From NCBI GenBank assembly GCA_009760855.2, contig WPIO01000014.1:6903501-6967500 (forward strand): 64,000 bases of DNA. Reading direction: 5' to 3'. A program made the translations under genes and the position numbers. Origin of the DNA: Cristatella mucedo (Eukaryota; Bryozoa; Phylactolaemata; Cristatellidae). Positions 28,890 to 64,000 of this stretch are shown here, piece after piece. Within the stretch, counting starts at the first letter, position 1; each line of letters starts with the position of its first letter. Below the pieces are notes generated by a model that was not told where the DNA came from, ran no database searches, and worked only from the letters and a program-made list of their open reading frames with translations.

Positions 28890-30125
28890 ATGACTTCTAG
28901 GAGTAGCACCGATGGTTTTCACCAGCTCAGCCGTTCGCAAGTTAAGCTTCTTGAAGGTGTCCTGAAAACTGCTGTGGAGGTGCACGGCCGTGGCAACTTC
29001 CCGACGCTCGAGTTCCAGCTGCACGCGTTTCTCTCGTCGGTGAGAAAGCAGCTCGAAACCTGCGGCATCATTGTCAAGGAGCTGCGGCTGAATGGAGGCG
29101 CAGCGGCGTGGGTTATAGGATCGGAGGACTGTGATTGCCTGACGTACAATGATATAGACTTGATATTCGTCGTCGAGCTGGCCGGCGAGCACGACTTGCA
29201 GCTGATCAAGGACAGCATGCTCGAATGCCTGCTTCAGTATCTACCGGCCGGGATAAAGAAAAACAGGCTCTCCAGTGGCAGCCTGAAGGATGCCTACGTA
29301 AGCAAAATGAAGAAAGTGTGGACCGACAACGATCGGTGGAGCCTGCTCTCGCTTTGCAACAATCACGGCAAAAACATCGAGCTCAAGTTCGTCAACCGGA
29401 TGAAACGCCAGTTCGAATTCAGCGTCGACTCGTTTCAGATCGTGCTGGACGAGATGCTGAAGTATTGCGACAGCGAGCCGAGCGGGACGGAAGCAGACGA
29501 CTTAAGTCCCCCGGCTGTGCTGGCCGAGAGTAAGTACGGCGACTACACGGAGGTGTGCTCGCACCTTAGAGACAGAGTGATCGCTACGGTCAACCCCGAG
29601 GAGATCCGCGGCGGCGGCCTGCTCAAGTACTGCCAGCTGCGCGCGCGCGGCTTTCACTCGGAATATAGCGAGCAGCACCAGGCGAAGATGGAGCGGCTCA
29701 TGTGCACCCGCTTCTTCATCGACTTCCCGGATGGGTCGCAGCAGTACCACAAGCTAGATAGCTACTTGGGTGACCACTTTGGTGACAATTTTCACCTCAT
29801 GCAGGCCTATCTGTGCGAGCTATATCACGTCGTGCAGAACAGCACCGTCTGCCTGATGAGCCAGGAGCGGCACATGGTGCTGCGGCTGATACACGACATG
29901 TGCTTGTGCGTCTGGCACGAGGAGAACCGGCGGCACAACTGCAAGGATGTCGAGCTCGACATATTCGCGATCGGTGACAGCTACGTTGTTGACCAGGTGT
30001 ACTATTTTGGACCGAACCCGTACAAGGGCGTGACGCCGACCATGCAGGCTTGCTGCTGGTATGCTGCTGCACCGTTCCCCTGCACCCAGTATGCCACTGT
30101 GGCTGGTCCGCCGAGTCCTGTCTAA
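28890..30125 (+). CDS. TENT5: Terminal nucleotidyltransferase 5 (FAM46) poly(A) polymerase
   Basis: TENT5/FAM46 proteins are cytoplasmic non-canonical poly(A) polymerases that lengthen tails of selected mRNAs, in vertebrates often those of secreted or ER-targeted proteins. The 411-residue frame from the first ATG covers the whole family fold; vertebrate members are about 390-440. Visible marks are the VHGRGNFPTLE block (about residues 31-41), the nucleotidyltransferase helix motif LNGG (67-70) and the catalytic pair in NDIDLIF (Asp88, Asp90). Also present are a likely third carboxylate in NIELKF (Glu164), RQFEFSVDSFQI, NPEEIRGGGLLKYC, TRFFIDF and NSTVCLM, with a C-terminal YY...NPY tail. Vertebrate proteins have Ser where this has the second Gly of LNGG; the motif tolerates either. 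No intron interrupts it. An upstream 5' exon is possible: a donor-like GAG|GTACGTGA overlaps the ATG and an acceptor-like TTTTCACCAG lies at about 28915-28924, so the start is less certain than the rest. It is convergent with BCKDHB. Confidence 0.96.
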   Translation: MTSRSSTDGFHQLSRSQVKLLEGVLKTAVEVHGRGNFPTLEFQLHAFLSSVRKQLETCGIIVKELRLNGGAAAWVIGSEDCDCLTYNDIDLIFVVELAGEHDLQLIKDSMLECLLQYLPAGIKKNRLSSGSLKDAYVSKMKKVWTDNDRWSLLSLCNNHGKNIELKFVNRMKRQFEFSVDSFQIVLDEMLKYCDSEPSGTEADDLSPPAVLAESKYGDYTEVCSHLRDRVIATVNPEEIRGGGLLKYCQLRARGFHSEYSEQHQAKMERLMCTRFFIDFPDGSQQYHKLDSYLGDHFGDNFHLMQAYLCELYHVVQNSTVCLMSQERHMVLRLIHDMCLCVWHEENRRHNCKDVELDIFAIGDSYVVDQVYYFGPNPYKGVTPTMQACCWYAAAPFPCTQYATVAGPPSPV

Positions 30126-31220
30126 AAGAATGCCTTCTCAGCTGGCCGCTCCCCGGCAGTAGCGACTTGTCGCATTTAAGAAATCTTCCGACGCCGACTT
30201 CTCGAGACTGTCGCGGTTTGCCTTAGCAGGCTCTGCTTTTTTGTGGATAAGCGCTGGATGCTGAGACCACTCCTCCAATGCTGGAGCCAGGCCGGATCTG
30301 GGGCCTGCTCTGCTCCTTTGTGCACTTGCTGGTCGATCTGTTTGCTGGACCCACATGCGCTAGGCTCAGATATTCCGTGCTGCCGGCCGAACGAGCGTGT
30401 TGATATTTCGTCGGTCAGACAGTCAGTCTTAGCTGCGAGGGCCTGGTACCTGCAACCCAGTATGGGTGTATTTATAATTCTTTTTTTGTATCTATCTGTA
30501 AGCCGTCCCCGGTAACCCGAGTGCTCATTTCGACACGAGCCAAAGCATTATATGCCTGCAGCTGCACGGCTGACCGACGGCAGGTGGTGGGCGCTCCTGT
30601 GCGCCGAACCTTTGCTGGCCTTTCGGCTGCATTTGCACCGGTCGCTGCTGCATCATGAGCTTCTTCGGCAGGAACTCCGAAAAAGGCAGTAAGCCAAGAG
30701 GCGTATGCTGTCACCTGCCTCTGTGATGTACCCGTGCAATGGCCTTCGATACGCTCTTGCTGTGGCTACTGGCCGCCGCAGCAGTGGGCAACGATTTGGC
30801 TGTGCGCAGGCTATTTGCGGAGATCCCGAGTTAAAAAGTTGTTGCTTAAAAACCCAATAAATGCTGTACACCGGTGGCCGACTCGCTGACAAGTGCGCCT
30901 GCAGCTGCAATAGCCTGAGAGGCACTTGTGCTGGTCACTGCTCAGCAGTGGCAGCACTCGCGGCTCGCCTAACGCTGCTGTTGCTCGCTGCATGTCGCCA
31001 GAACAGATTGGAGCACAGCAGGCGTTGCTGCTGACCTAGACGGGTAGCAGCAACTCCTCTGCTGATGCTCATAGCGGCAGCGGGAACTGGCCACTGGTTG
31101 GAACACAGCTGCGACTTGCGTACAATCACAGGGCGACTGGCAACACTGACTAAATATCTACTCAAGCCGGACGTGGTGATGCTGTTTGGGGGAGGTGTGG
31201 CAAGGAGCTGTAGTGTCTAC
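30126..31220. other. TENT5 3' flank, probable 3' UTR
   Basis: No coding potential. The first 730 bp are plausibly the 3' UTR, ending near the AATAAA at 30856-30861. After that the sequence is unique-looking up to the SINE at 31.2 kb. Confidence 0.5.
30856..30861 (+). promoter_or_regulatory. Candidate polyadenylation signal for TENT5
   Basis: The first AATAAA hexamer seen downstream of the TENT5 stop, about 730 bp away, with GT-rich sequence following within 30 bp. Assignment is by position only. Confidence 0.45.
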
Positions 31221-31360
31221 GCTGGTTTGGCTCTGAAGTTAAGGCGCTAGCTCCGATCAAGGTCTAGTCGAGGTCATGGGCTCGAGCCCCGAGGCACACG
31301 TGAAGTGCCTCAATAGAGATCAAGCTCTCCCAGTGCGCTATGCAAATGGATTGTTTTTTG
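31221..31360 (+). mobile_element. tRNA-headed SINE with LINE-like tail (family B)
   Basis: The head contains CTGGTTTGGCTCTGAAGTTA and a box-B-like GGGCTCGAGCCCC (about 31278-31290). The tail, GTGAAGTGCCTCAATAGAGA then AGCTCTCCCAGTGCGCTATG and CAAATGGATTG, has the same order of blocks as the LINE tails in this window (GTAAAGTGCCTAGA, TTCTCTGAGGGCGCTAT). This suggests the SINE borrows the LINE 3' end. Confidence 0.8.
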
Positions 31361-31457
31361 ATATTTTGCTTCAGCGGCAGGCGAGTCAGCCCTAGCAAGA
31401 AATCCAGTCGAAGCTCACCGAGTCATCGTCAATGCGAGCCTGCTGGGAAGCCGGCCA
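31284..31457 (+). repeat. Direct duplication, copy 1
   Basis: It starts inside the family-B SINE (GAGCCCCGAGGCACACGTG), includes its tail, and continues about 90 bp beyond it to GAAGCCGGCCA. Copy 2 is at 31683-31857, about 400 bp downstream, with only scattered substitutions. Confidence 0.92.
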
Positions 31458-31682
31458 CCTGCAGCAGCTCATTGGAGTGGTGCCTGGTGGGGCTGGGGTG
31501 GGAGGCAGGGGAGTGAAGCCGGGATGGGCTTGGTGCTGGGCTGTCAAGAGAATCAGAGCCTGCCCTGCTCGGCCAGCAGTCAAGCCATGCTGTCAGTGGG
31601 TGAGCTAGCACAAGCAGCCCGAGCTGTTGCAATTACCCAACTTATTCTGCCGACTTATGTAGCTGCACAGGCCTCGTGATAA

Positions 31683-31857
31683 GAGCCCTGAGGCACACGT
31701 GAAGTGCCTCAATAGAGATCAAGCTCTCCCAGTGGGCAATGCAAATGGATTGTATTTTTGATATTTTACTTCAGCGGCAGGCGAGTCAGCCCTAGCAAGA
31801 AATCGTGTTGAAGCTCACCGAGTCGTCGTCAATGCAAGCCTGCTGAGAAGCCGGCCA
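31683..31857 (+). repeat. Direct duplication, copy 2
   Basis: Second copy of the 31284-31457 unit. Differences are few (for example GTGGGCAATG for GTGCGCTATG in the SINE tail). The tRNA-like head of the SINE is missing here, so the copy was made by local duplication and not by a second retrotransposition. Confidence 0.92.
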
Positions 31858-32746
31858 TATAAAAGCATGATAAAAGACGTCGCGGAATTGCTTCATTAAC
31901 GCCACACTCAGTACGGCTGATAAGATTCTTTTGACGGTAGGACAGTCGCAGTGAGGTCTGGTGGCCCCCTTTGATCCGATCTGAGAGCTGGGCAGCAGCG
32001 CCGTCGAGTGACTAGAGCTGCAGCACGAGCAGCCGCAAGGCGAGCTGGCGGTAGGGATGTGCTGCCTGTCCCCTTGCACAGACGCATTTGTGTTTTCAAA
32101 TGCCTCTCGGGTCGCACTGTGTGGGTTTCGACCAGTCAGCCTTCACGTCAGCCGCCACACTTGCCGAGTCTGCACGCAGGAGACGAAGATAGCCGAAGCC
32201 CCGAGCCGCCCAAGCTTTTAAGATTATCTTGCTCGGTGTTGTGCAATTGCCCCGGGGTGCTCTTCCGGTTGCTCTCTCTCTCTCTCGTTGGTTGCTCGCG
32301 CTGCTGCAATGCAAGGGCCTTGGCCCATGGCTGCTCGGCCAGCTTTGCAGACCAGGGTCCTGCCCATTGCTTGCAGAGGCCTAACCAGGCCTGCTAGTCC
32401 ATCCTACAGGCAGATACTCGATGGTAGCCTCCAGCCGACCACCAAGCTACGCTTTGTCGCGAACGAGATTTCAACGTTCGGTCTTTCGGCAGAGGCGGCA
32501 GTCGATATAGCCGCTTGAGGCAAGAGCAGGTGCGTGCACCAACGGAGCGACCTTCCTTTGCAAGGGCAGCGTGAGCGATCCAGCCATTCTCCTCCTACAT
32601 CCCACCCAGAGAGGGGGGTGGGTATGCTCGCCTGCATCATTCTCCTCCACCGGCTGTGCTGATCGGCAGCTCTCGTTTGACACCGTGCGAGATCGATGGC
32701 CGATCGGGACCGATCAGTAGCCAAAGCCCCATCCGGACATCCGTCG

Positions 32747-32747
<1 letters not shown>

Positions 32748-32779
<32 letters not shown>
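32748..32779. repeat. (GCAA)8 microsatellite
   Basis: Eight uninterrupted GCAA units. Confidence 0.95.
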
Positions 32780-34562
32780 TTGGCGCTCGCTGGTGGCAGG
32801 GGCAGCTCAGGCGGGGCCACGAGGGAAGCACTCGGCTGCAGCCGACCGGCTGGATCTAGTGTGGGCAAGGTGTCCGGGACGTCTGATCGCTTCCAAAAAG
32901 GAGCACAATGCCAAGCTAAGCAGCCTCACAGACGTTCATTGTCGGACCCTGAGAAAGTGCTGCCTCCTACCAGCAGCAGCAGACCACAATGGACCCCCGG
33001 GCAAACTCGGACACGTGCCCAGCCCGTGCACGCAGCTGTGGCTGCGTGCATGGCGGGCAGGCAGGCGCAACCCGATGCTCACTTGGCAGGCGAGACACCC
33101 AGCCGCCCGGCCGGTTTATTTTATTCGTGTCTTTCGCCCAGCCAAGCCCACTGCAGAGAAGGTAAAGGGGTGAGGCACGGTTCGAGGGCTTGGCTTCCTC
33201 CCTGTGCACGAGCACACCGTGGGCCGACTAGTCATGACTAGTCACGCATGAGTAGCTGCAGCTGATTGGCAGGAATCTTACTGCTGGTGACCCAGTCACC
33301 AGCACATTAAGGAGCATGGCTCCGATAGGCACACACAATAATAACCACAAACCTGTTGCTCAGAGGCCTGATCCAGCACGGATGCACACTGGAGAGCAGA
33401 AAAACAGCTCTCCTCCCACTCAGACGGCCTGCAGATCCTGCAGAGGGTACAGCTATTTCTCTCCCAGGTCCGGCTAATATGCCGACAACTATCTTTGAAA
33501 TTGCACCATCTGCTATGGGCACAAGGCCTATAACAGAAAGTTTAGTGAGAGAAACCACAAGCCCCAGCAATGAACCCTAAAGCCCTCAACACTGAATTGA
33601 AAACCCGTCGACAAACTTGTGTGAGAAGGTTTAACGAGAGGGTCAAACAACGAAACAAAGCCTCGAAGCAAGGTGCTAGCAAAAAAGGACGTGACCTGCG
33701 AATGGCTCAGCGATGGCATACGATGTAGCCAGGAAACTGCTGTCATCTGGAAGGCGCTGGCTGCCAGTCTCCAGCTCAGGGCTCGAGGCCTCGTGACGCC
33801 ATCTCGCAGCCACCGACAACGTCACTGCCCACTTGCTCGAAAGAAGCCGTCACGACTGCAGTGGCAGTGCCAGCAACTGGGATACAGTGGCTGATTAGCA
33901 AAGTACACCTGAAAGGTGAGTTCGTCTGAAAAAAGGTGACCTATGGAATGTAAGAGCAATAACGCCCACACAGCAGAACGGATTAGTGTCTGACAGGCCT
34001 AAGACACTTTCGGCATAGCCGACAGGACCGACCGGGCTGAGCTCACCGCCGCCCAGCATGGTCACCACCGCAGTATGACGGCGGCTGCAGATTATCGAGC
34101 TGCACCAGACATAGCCCACGCATTGATAGGCGCTCGCACTGATGTACTGCAATCTCACGGCGGTCGCCAGTCAATCGTTTCCGGCGCTCCTTTTTTGTCA
34201 CATCCTTCTCCAGCCTCGAAGCAGTCAGACGTGTCCTCTCTCTTATTTTCCGCAACCGCCTTCAGCTCACCCAAAACATAGTGCCCAGTGGTTACACAGT
34301 TCTTCGATCTGGTCCGTAAGTCTGTAAGGTGGTTACTGCAGCTCAACCAATCACGACCTCATGCTTTGGCGGCAAGAAATGGGCTCTGCCGGGAGAAGCC
34401 GATTGCATAACGCAACGCAGGAAGTGAGTCAGGTCCTCGACACAACCCCTCCACCTACGACTTGATCAGCAATGGGAAATGCATTGGTCACCGACCAGAG
34501 CAAAGTGCAGGCAGTCGCGAGCCTCAGCCAAGCCTGCCCATGTGTCGGTCGGTGTGTGTACC

Positions 34563-34591
34563 TCTGTCTGTCTGTCTGTCTGTCTGTCTCT
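34563..34591. repeat. (CTGT)n microsatellite
   Basis: About seven CTGT units passing into CTCTC. The same unit occurs inside the CT arrays at 11.1 and 41.1 kb. Confidence 0.93.
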
Positions 34592-35591
34592 CAGCCGATA
34601 GATGCCGCGATGATTGCAATATTCGTCCTTCTGTCAAGCACGAGCACTCGAAGTGCGCCATTCATCCACTCAGGTGGGGCAACTTCCGTGGCACGCCAGC
34701 CCTCTGCTGCCCTCTAGTTTTCGTCCCTTTGTCGGTGGCACAGATGGAAGGCATCGATCTTAGCTCAGCGCACGCCAGCTGCTGCCTCGACGAAGGAATC
34801 GCCGGCGAGCAGGCGGCCGAACCGACTGACGAATAGCCCGAGCTCGACGTCGCGCGACGGCAGTAACTGCCGAGCCGGAAGAGGGGGTGACGTCAGCGTG
34901 TGCAGGCTGCAGGGCTTTGCGACCAGGCAGGCCGACGTCGAGCGGGCCAGCAAGTGGTGGCCGAGCCGGTACCGCTCGAGCCGCTTTCGAGGGGCGGGCA
35001 GGCAGGAGGGCTTTTAGCCTGCCCGCCCTCAGGGGCGCACAAGGCGGTAGGCGCGGTAGGGTGCAGTCGCCTGTATTAAGCAAGCTCACTTGCAGTCATG
35101 CTGTCAAACCGCCAAACCAGGACGGTCGCCCGTCGTCCGCTCCGAAGCCCCGACGTCGCCGCCTCTGGCTGGCAAGCGGATGGAAAGCACCGGGAGCAGA
35201 CGACGACGCGCGAGCGGCTCGAGCGCGCACGAAAGCTGGCGCAGGAATTCTCCCCGCTGCGAGCTCGCGGCTGGAAATGCCGACTAAAGCACAGCTGACA
35301 GAGACAGGGCTAACGGCAAGAGACGAGCGCCACCTCACGGAATGCTCTGCAGCCGCCCGCCCGTCACTCGCCGAGAGCGGCGCCGGCTGCGATGACCGGC
35401 AGCCAGTGTCAAACGCCGTCCTTTCGACGACGAACGCTCTAGCACGTCCCTCAACCGCGAGCGACGGCAGCAGCCAGCGGCACAGGAGGAGGGTCGGCGG
35501 TGGCAGCAGCAGCCTCGCTTCGGCAAGCGAGACAGGCCGCTGCACTGGCAGGCCGCCCTCTCTGGCAGCTCGGAGCGGCAGCAGCTCGGAG

Positions 35592-61086
<25,495 letters not shown>

Positions 61087-61334
61087 GCTTAGGGCCGCGC
61101 CGTTGTCGGGTAGGCTGCGCAACTTCCGGCTGTCCGCCGCACGACCGAGCCAATTCGGCTCGGGTAGCGAGCGAGCGCCAGCTGAATACTTCAGTCTGGA
61201 GTTTAAAATTAGGATTCAAGTACCAAGGACGGCTACGTAAGCGAGCCACCACACTCTTTCTCGATGAGTTCGCCGGAGATTAGCGACCGCTGAAGTCGGG
61301 CTAGCAGTTCTGCCACTTCTCGTTCGCTTTCGAA

Positions 61335-61410
61335 AAAAAATATATGAGTCATTTGGTTTGCATCCTAAGAGAACTTTATCTCTATCCAGGCGCTTCGTAT
61401 ATGCCGCAAG
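61335..61410 (-). repeat. Solo LINE-type 3' tail
   Basis: Minus strand: CATATACGAAGCGCCTGGAT, AGAGATAAAGTTCTCTTAGG, ATGCAAACCAAATGA. It matches the tail layout of the 27.8-kb element. Confidence 0.7.
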
Positions 61411-62573
61411 GCTCTAGCCACGACCTCGGTCGCCAAAGACGACCACTCGGGCATATGTGACAGACAGGCTTTGCCGTGAAACGTCGGCTAGCAACATCAG
61501 CCAAATTATTACTGCCGAAATATTATTTGCAGTTACTGAATTATAATGATCCGGAACCACTTTTTTAATATTGCATGATTAGGTGGTAGAAAATCCAAAG
61601 TCATTTAACATTCTGAGGATTTGCTCTTTGACTTGGAGCCGGGTAGTTCAGCGGCGCTCTGGGCGTCGTCATATGCGTTGCTGTGCGCTGCGGCTGGTGC
61701 TGGAACTATAATCTTCCATGGCTGGCAAATAAACTGCTCTACACCCTGGATGTAAACTTTGTATTTTCTTAAGGTATAGCCTCTATTCGTCGCTTACGTC
61801 TTGCTACACTATCTGGATAGCTACGCTTATAGGCGCTGCACTTACAAGTCGGTAGCCGTCCTCTAAGCTTTAATGCCCTCTAGGCTCGATACTTCGCCGG
61901 TATTTATCACGCATCGGCAAGGACTGTGACCGCTACGAGCGCTGTGCTTGCCGCAGCCTAAGCACCTCAGTGCAGAGGCCACTGCTGGGCATTTGTAACA
62001 GCTTCTCGCAAATCTTCCGGACCCCCAAAAGCAGGGTTATTGTGCGAAACCATTCTTGACTTCTTGACGAACGATTGTGCTGCGTACGCATGAGCTTAGC
62101 CTGTTTTCTTTTTTTTGAATGCTGCACAGTGTTGCTGCACAGTGGGTTGTGGGCACCGTACGTGTTGTCGCGCCTTCACTCCCACTACACTCCAAACCCA
62201 AACCCGTAGCAAAATTCGTGTATTTGACCCTGCTTATTTAGCGAGTAATTTAGACACAGACCGGCTAATTCTAGCTCCTGCTCGACGCTTTGCCAGAAAA
62301 TTTTTTAAGGAGCGTCAAGTACATGAAGGCACTCGCACATTTTGGCCGCAAACTTTGCTCACGGACGTTTTGACCAAGCAGCCGAAGATAACGCGATCGA
62401 AATTTGTTCTTTGTTCAATTTTAGGTGCAGCGGATCTCCTTGGAACGTAGGCAAAGAACTTCAGTTGCATAGCCTATTGGAATCTCGACTTGTGTGCCAT
62501 CTTTTTCGTTACCAGAGTGAGGGGCACCTACCGTAGCCTTCTGTAGCCACCCCAAACAAAATCTCCACAAACT

Positions 62574-62620
62574 GTCGGTCCATCTGCTAGAGCTCGTTCG
62601 TTACTAGCAGATAGACCGAC
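62574..62620. repeat. Inverted repeat, 17-bp arms
   Basis: GTCGGTCCATCTGCTAG (62574-62590) and CTAGCAGATAGACCGAC (62604-62620) are complementary with one mismatch, around a 13-nt loop. Confidence 0.9.
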
Positions 62621-63559
62621 GGCTGACTGTCGACACGCTACTGCGCCGCTTTCAGAGAAACTGTTCTCTTCAACTTTCGTGGACGTAAAACGCTCGCGAG
62701 ATCGTGCGTAAGCGACAACGTTTGCCCAGAGTTTGGAAGTTGCTGGAAACTAGAGCAGTACGTCGCCGCTAGCAGTGAAGAATAATAAGAACTCAAATTC
62801 TTTTGCCTGAAAATGTTCACACAACGTTCACACACGACAAGGCTTTGAGTTACGTTGGGGTAGCTATTTTTATTAACGTAATTGTAGCGCTGTGCTTTCC
62901 AAAAATGAAGTAATGATGTTTTGCTTCTTGCCAACGGAAGCGACAGCTGACGAGCTAAGATAAGATGCCGGCGCACTGCTTGAAAGAACCAAGCCAAAAG
63001 ACATCGCCAAGTCCCTCTAGAGATAGCCATCGCTCGTGCTGCAGGAAGGCTGACCTCCAAAAGCAACACGTCTTTTTTCATAGACAGCAGTGATCGCGAC
63101 AATCTATTCAATCACCAGACAAAATGCTAAGCAAATTTATAAACCAAGCGTTACGCATGTCCTCGGAAAACGCATTCTACTTGATTTAAATTCTAATCGT
63201 GTTTACATTCTCCGAACAAGGTGATGGATGAAAATTGCTCAGGCGTGACCGAAGCCACAAGGTACTATTTTGGACCTGTATACGAATATCTAGGTTTTCG
63301 GCTGAGGATAAATCTTAAAGACTCACCTGGAAGATGTGGTCGCTTACATCTACCAAGGTTGCATTAAATCGAACTGTATTCGCCACTATGCAAAGCTATC
63401 TATTTCTGCAAGGTTCTTCGTTGGTACCACCTCTAGCGTTTCCAGCTCGGTATGGCCAGCTTCCAAGGTGCAGAAAGCATTGCAAGGGCTACTTTGAGTT
63501 ACTATTGCCGTCGAGCGATCTTTGGCATACTGGCCAAAAAATCGCTTCAGCAATGGTTG

Positions 63560-63620
63560 CCTATATAGTGCTCTATAAGAAATAAATCTCTATCCGGACA
63601 CTTTACAACTCGCTACAATA
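63560..63620 (-). repeat. Solo LINE-type 3' tail, diverged
   Basis: Minus strand: GAGTTGTAAAGTGTCCGGAT, AGAGATTTATTTCTTATAGA, GCACTATATAGG. Confidence 0.6.
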
Positions 63621-64000
63621 GAAACAGTAACTACGGGTTAATGGTATACACAGTATCAAGCTTCGACATGTAAGCATAACTATACCGAGTAACGTGCTTG
63701 GACCAGAGTGCAAAACACACACGATAAAACACTTTTAGCCACTGGTTGGTAGGTATCCTAATTATTAACGCGAACATAATCATGAAATGGGTTACCTAAC
63801 ATGTCTAAGTATGTAGTACTTTCTAATTAGTTACCCTGTTGCTGGCAGATCTTCACTCGCACGAGTTCGCAGGCAACGAGTTCCATCCAGCTTCATTTTC
63901 CGTTTTTGTTTCTAATAGCAGCATCCTGGTCGGGTTTCCCTCTCAGACTGTTCTGCCATTGCCTCCATAGATACGAGGCCGTTCGATCAGCTGAACCTTT

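Larger units (their letters stand above)
31858..35591. other. Intergenic between TENT5 and BCKDHB; no gene seen
   Basis: GC-rich, with short tandem repeats: (GCAA)n at 32748-32779 and (CTGT)n at 34563-34591. Open frames reach 287 codons (34887-35750, +), but that one runs antisense into the BCKDHB last exon and owes its length to GC richness. The BCKDHB 3' UTR must lie at the right end on the minus strand; I see no convincing AATAAA close to the stop. Confidence 0.5.
61087..64000. other. BCKDHB 5' flank; no further gene seen
   Basis: CpG-rich sequence continues to about 61.25 kb and probably includes the BCKDHB promoter and 5' UTR; I see no TATA box I would trust. Beyond that are two solo LINE-type tails on minus (61335-61410 and 63560-63620) and an inverted repeat at 62574-62620. 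Open frames up to 157 codons (62638-63111, -) match nothing known. Confidence 0.5.

Noticed and set aside
28764-29192. 142-codon minus frame
   Set aside because: Antisense shadow of the TENT5 coding sequence.
32696-33241. 181-codon plus frame
   Set aside because: Carried by the GCAA repeat and GC-rich flank; no motif seen.
62638-63111. 157-codon minus frame upstream of BCKDHB
   Set aside because: No recognisable domain or splice structure; length is not unusual for chance in this composition.

Overview
This is animal (metazoan) nuclear DNA. It holds two intron/exon-style metazoan genes, many fragments of CR1/L2-like non-LTR retrotransposons, tRNA-derived SINEs, and an unusually heavy load of long di-, tri- and tetranucleotide microsatellites. 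Nothing looks prokaryotic: there are no operons, ribosome-binding sites, rRNA or CRISPR. The phylum cannot be fixed from sequence alone; a non-model invertebrate is the most I would say.

Layout. Positions 1 to about 28.8 kb contain no gene I can support. This part carries microsatellites (including a perfect 56-nt-arm (TC)n/(GA)n palindrome at 2.2 kb and about 45 uninterrupted CTG units at 12.5 kb), SINEs, and LINE 3' ends, three of which sit head-to-tail at 18.3-19.5 kb. Two weak orphan exon candidates (about 13.6 and 24.5 kb) are described as findings. At 28.9-30.1 kb (+) lies a full-length TENT5/FAM46 non-canonical poly(A) polymerase, coded without introns from its first ATG. From 30.1 to 35.6 kb is an intergenic interval with SINEs and a 175-bp direct duplication. 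From 61.1 down to 35.6 kb (-) lies a complete gene for the E1-beta subunit of the mitochondrial branched-chain 2-oxoacid dehydrogenase (BCKDHB). I could join it from seven exons with canonical GT-AG junctions and consistent phases into a 376-residue protein. Its last intron is 14.4 kb and holds most of the repeats of the right half. From 61.1 to 64 kb there is no recognisable gene.

The two genes work in unrelated processes: cytoplasmic mRNA tail extension (TENT5) and leucine/isoleucine/valine breakdown in mitochondria (BCKDHB). They are convergent neighbours. As I recall the human map, BCKDHB and TENT5A are also convergent neighbours on 6q14.1, so this pair may be an ancient conserved linkage. 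That is the most interesting large-scale observation here. The second is the repeat biology: one SINE family with a tRNA-like head and its own stem-forming 3' end, and another whose 3' tail matches the tail of the resident LINEs, which suggests it uses the LINE machinery.
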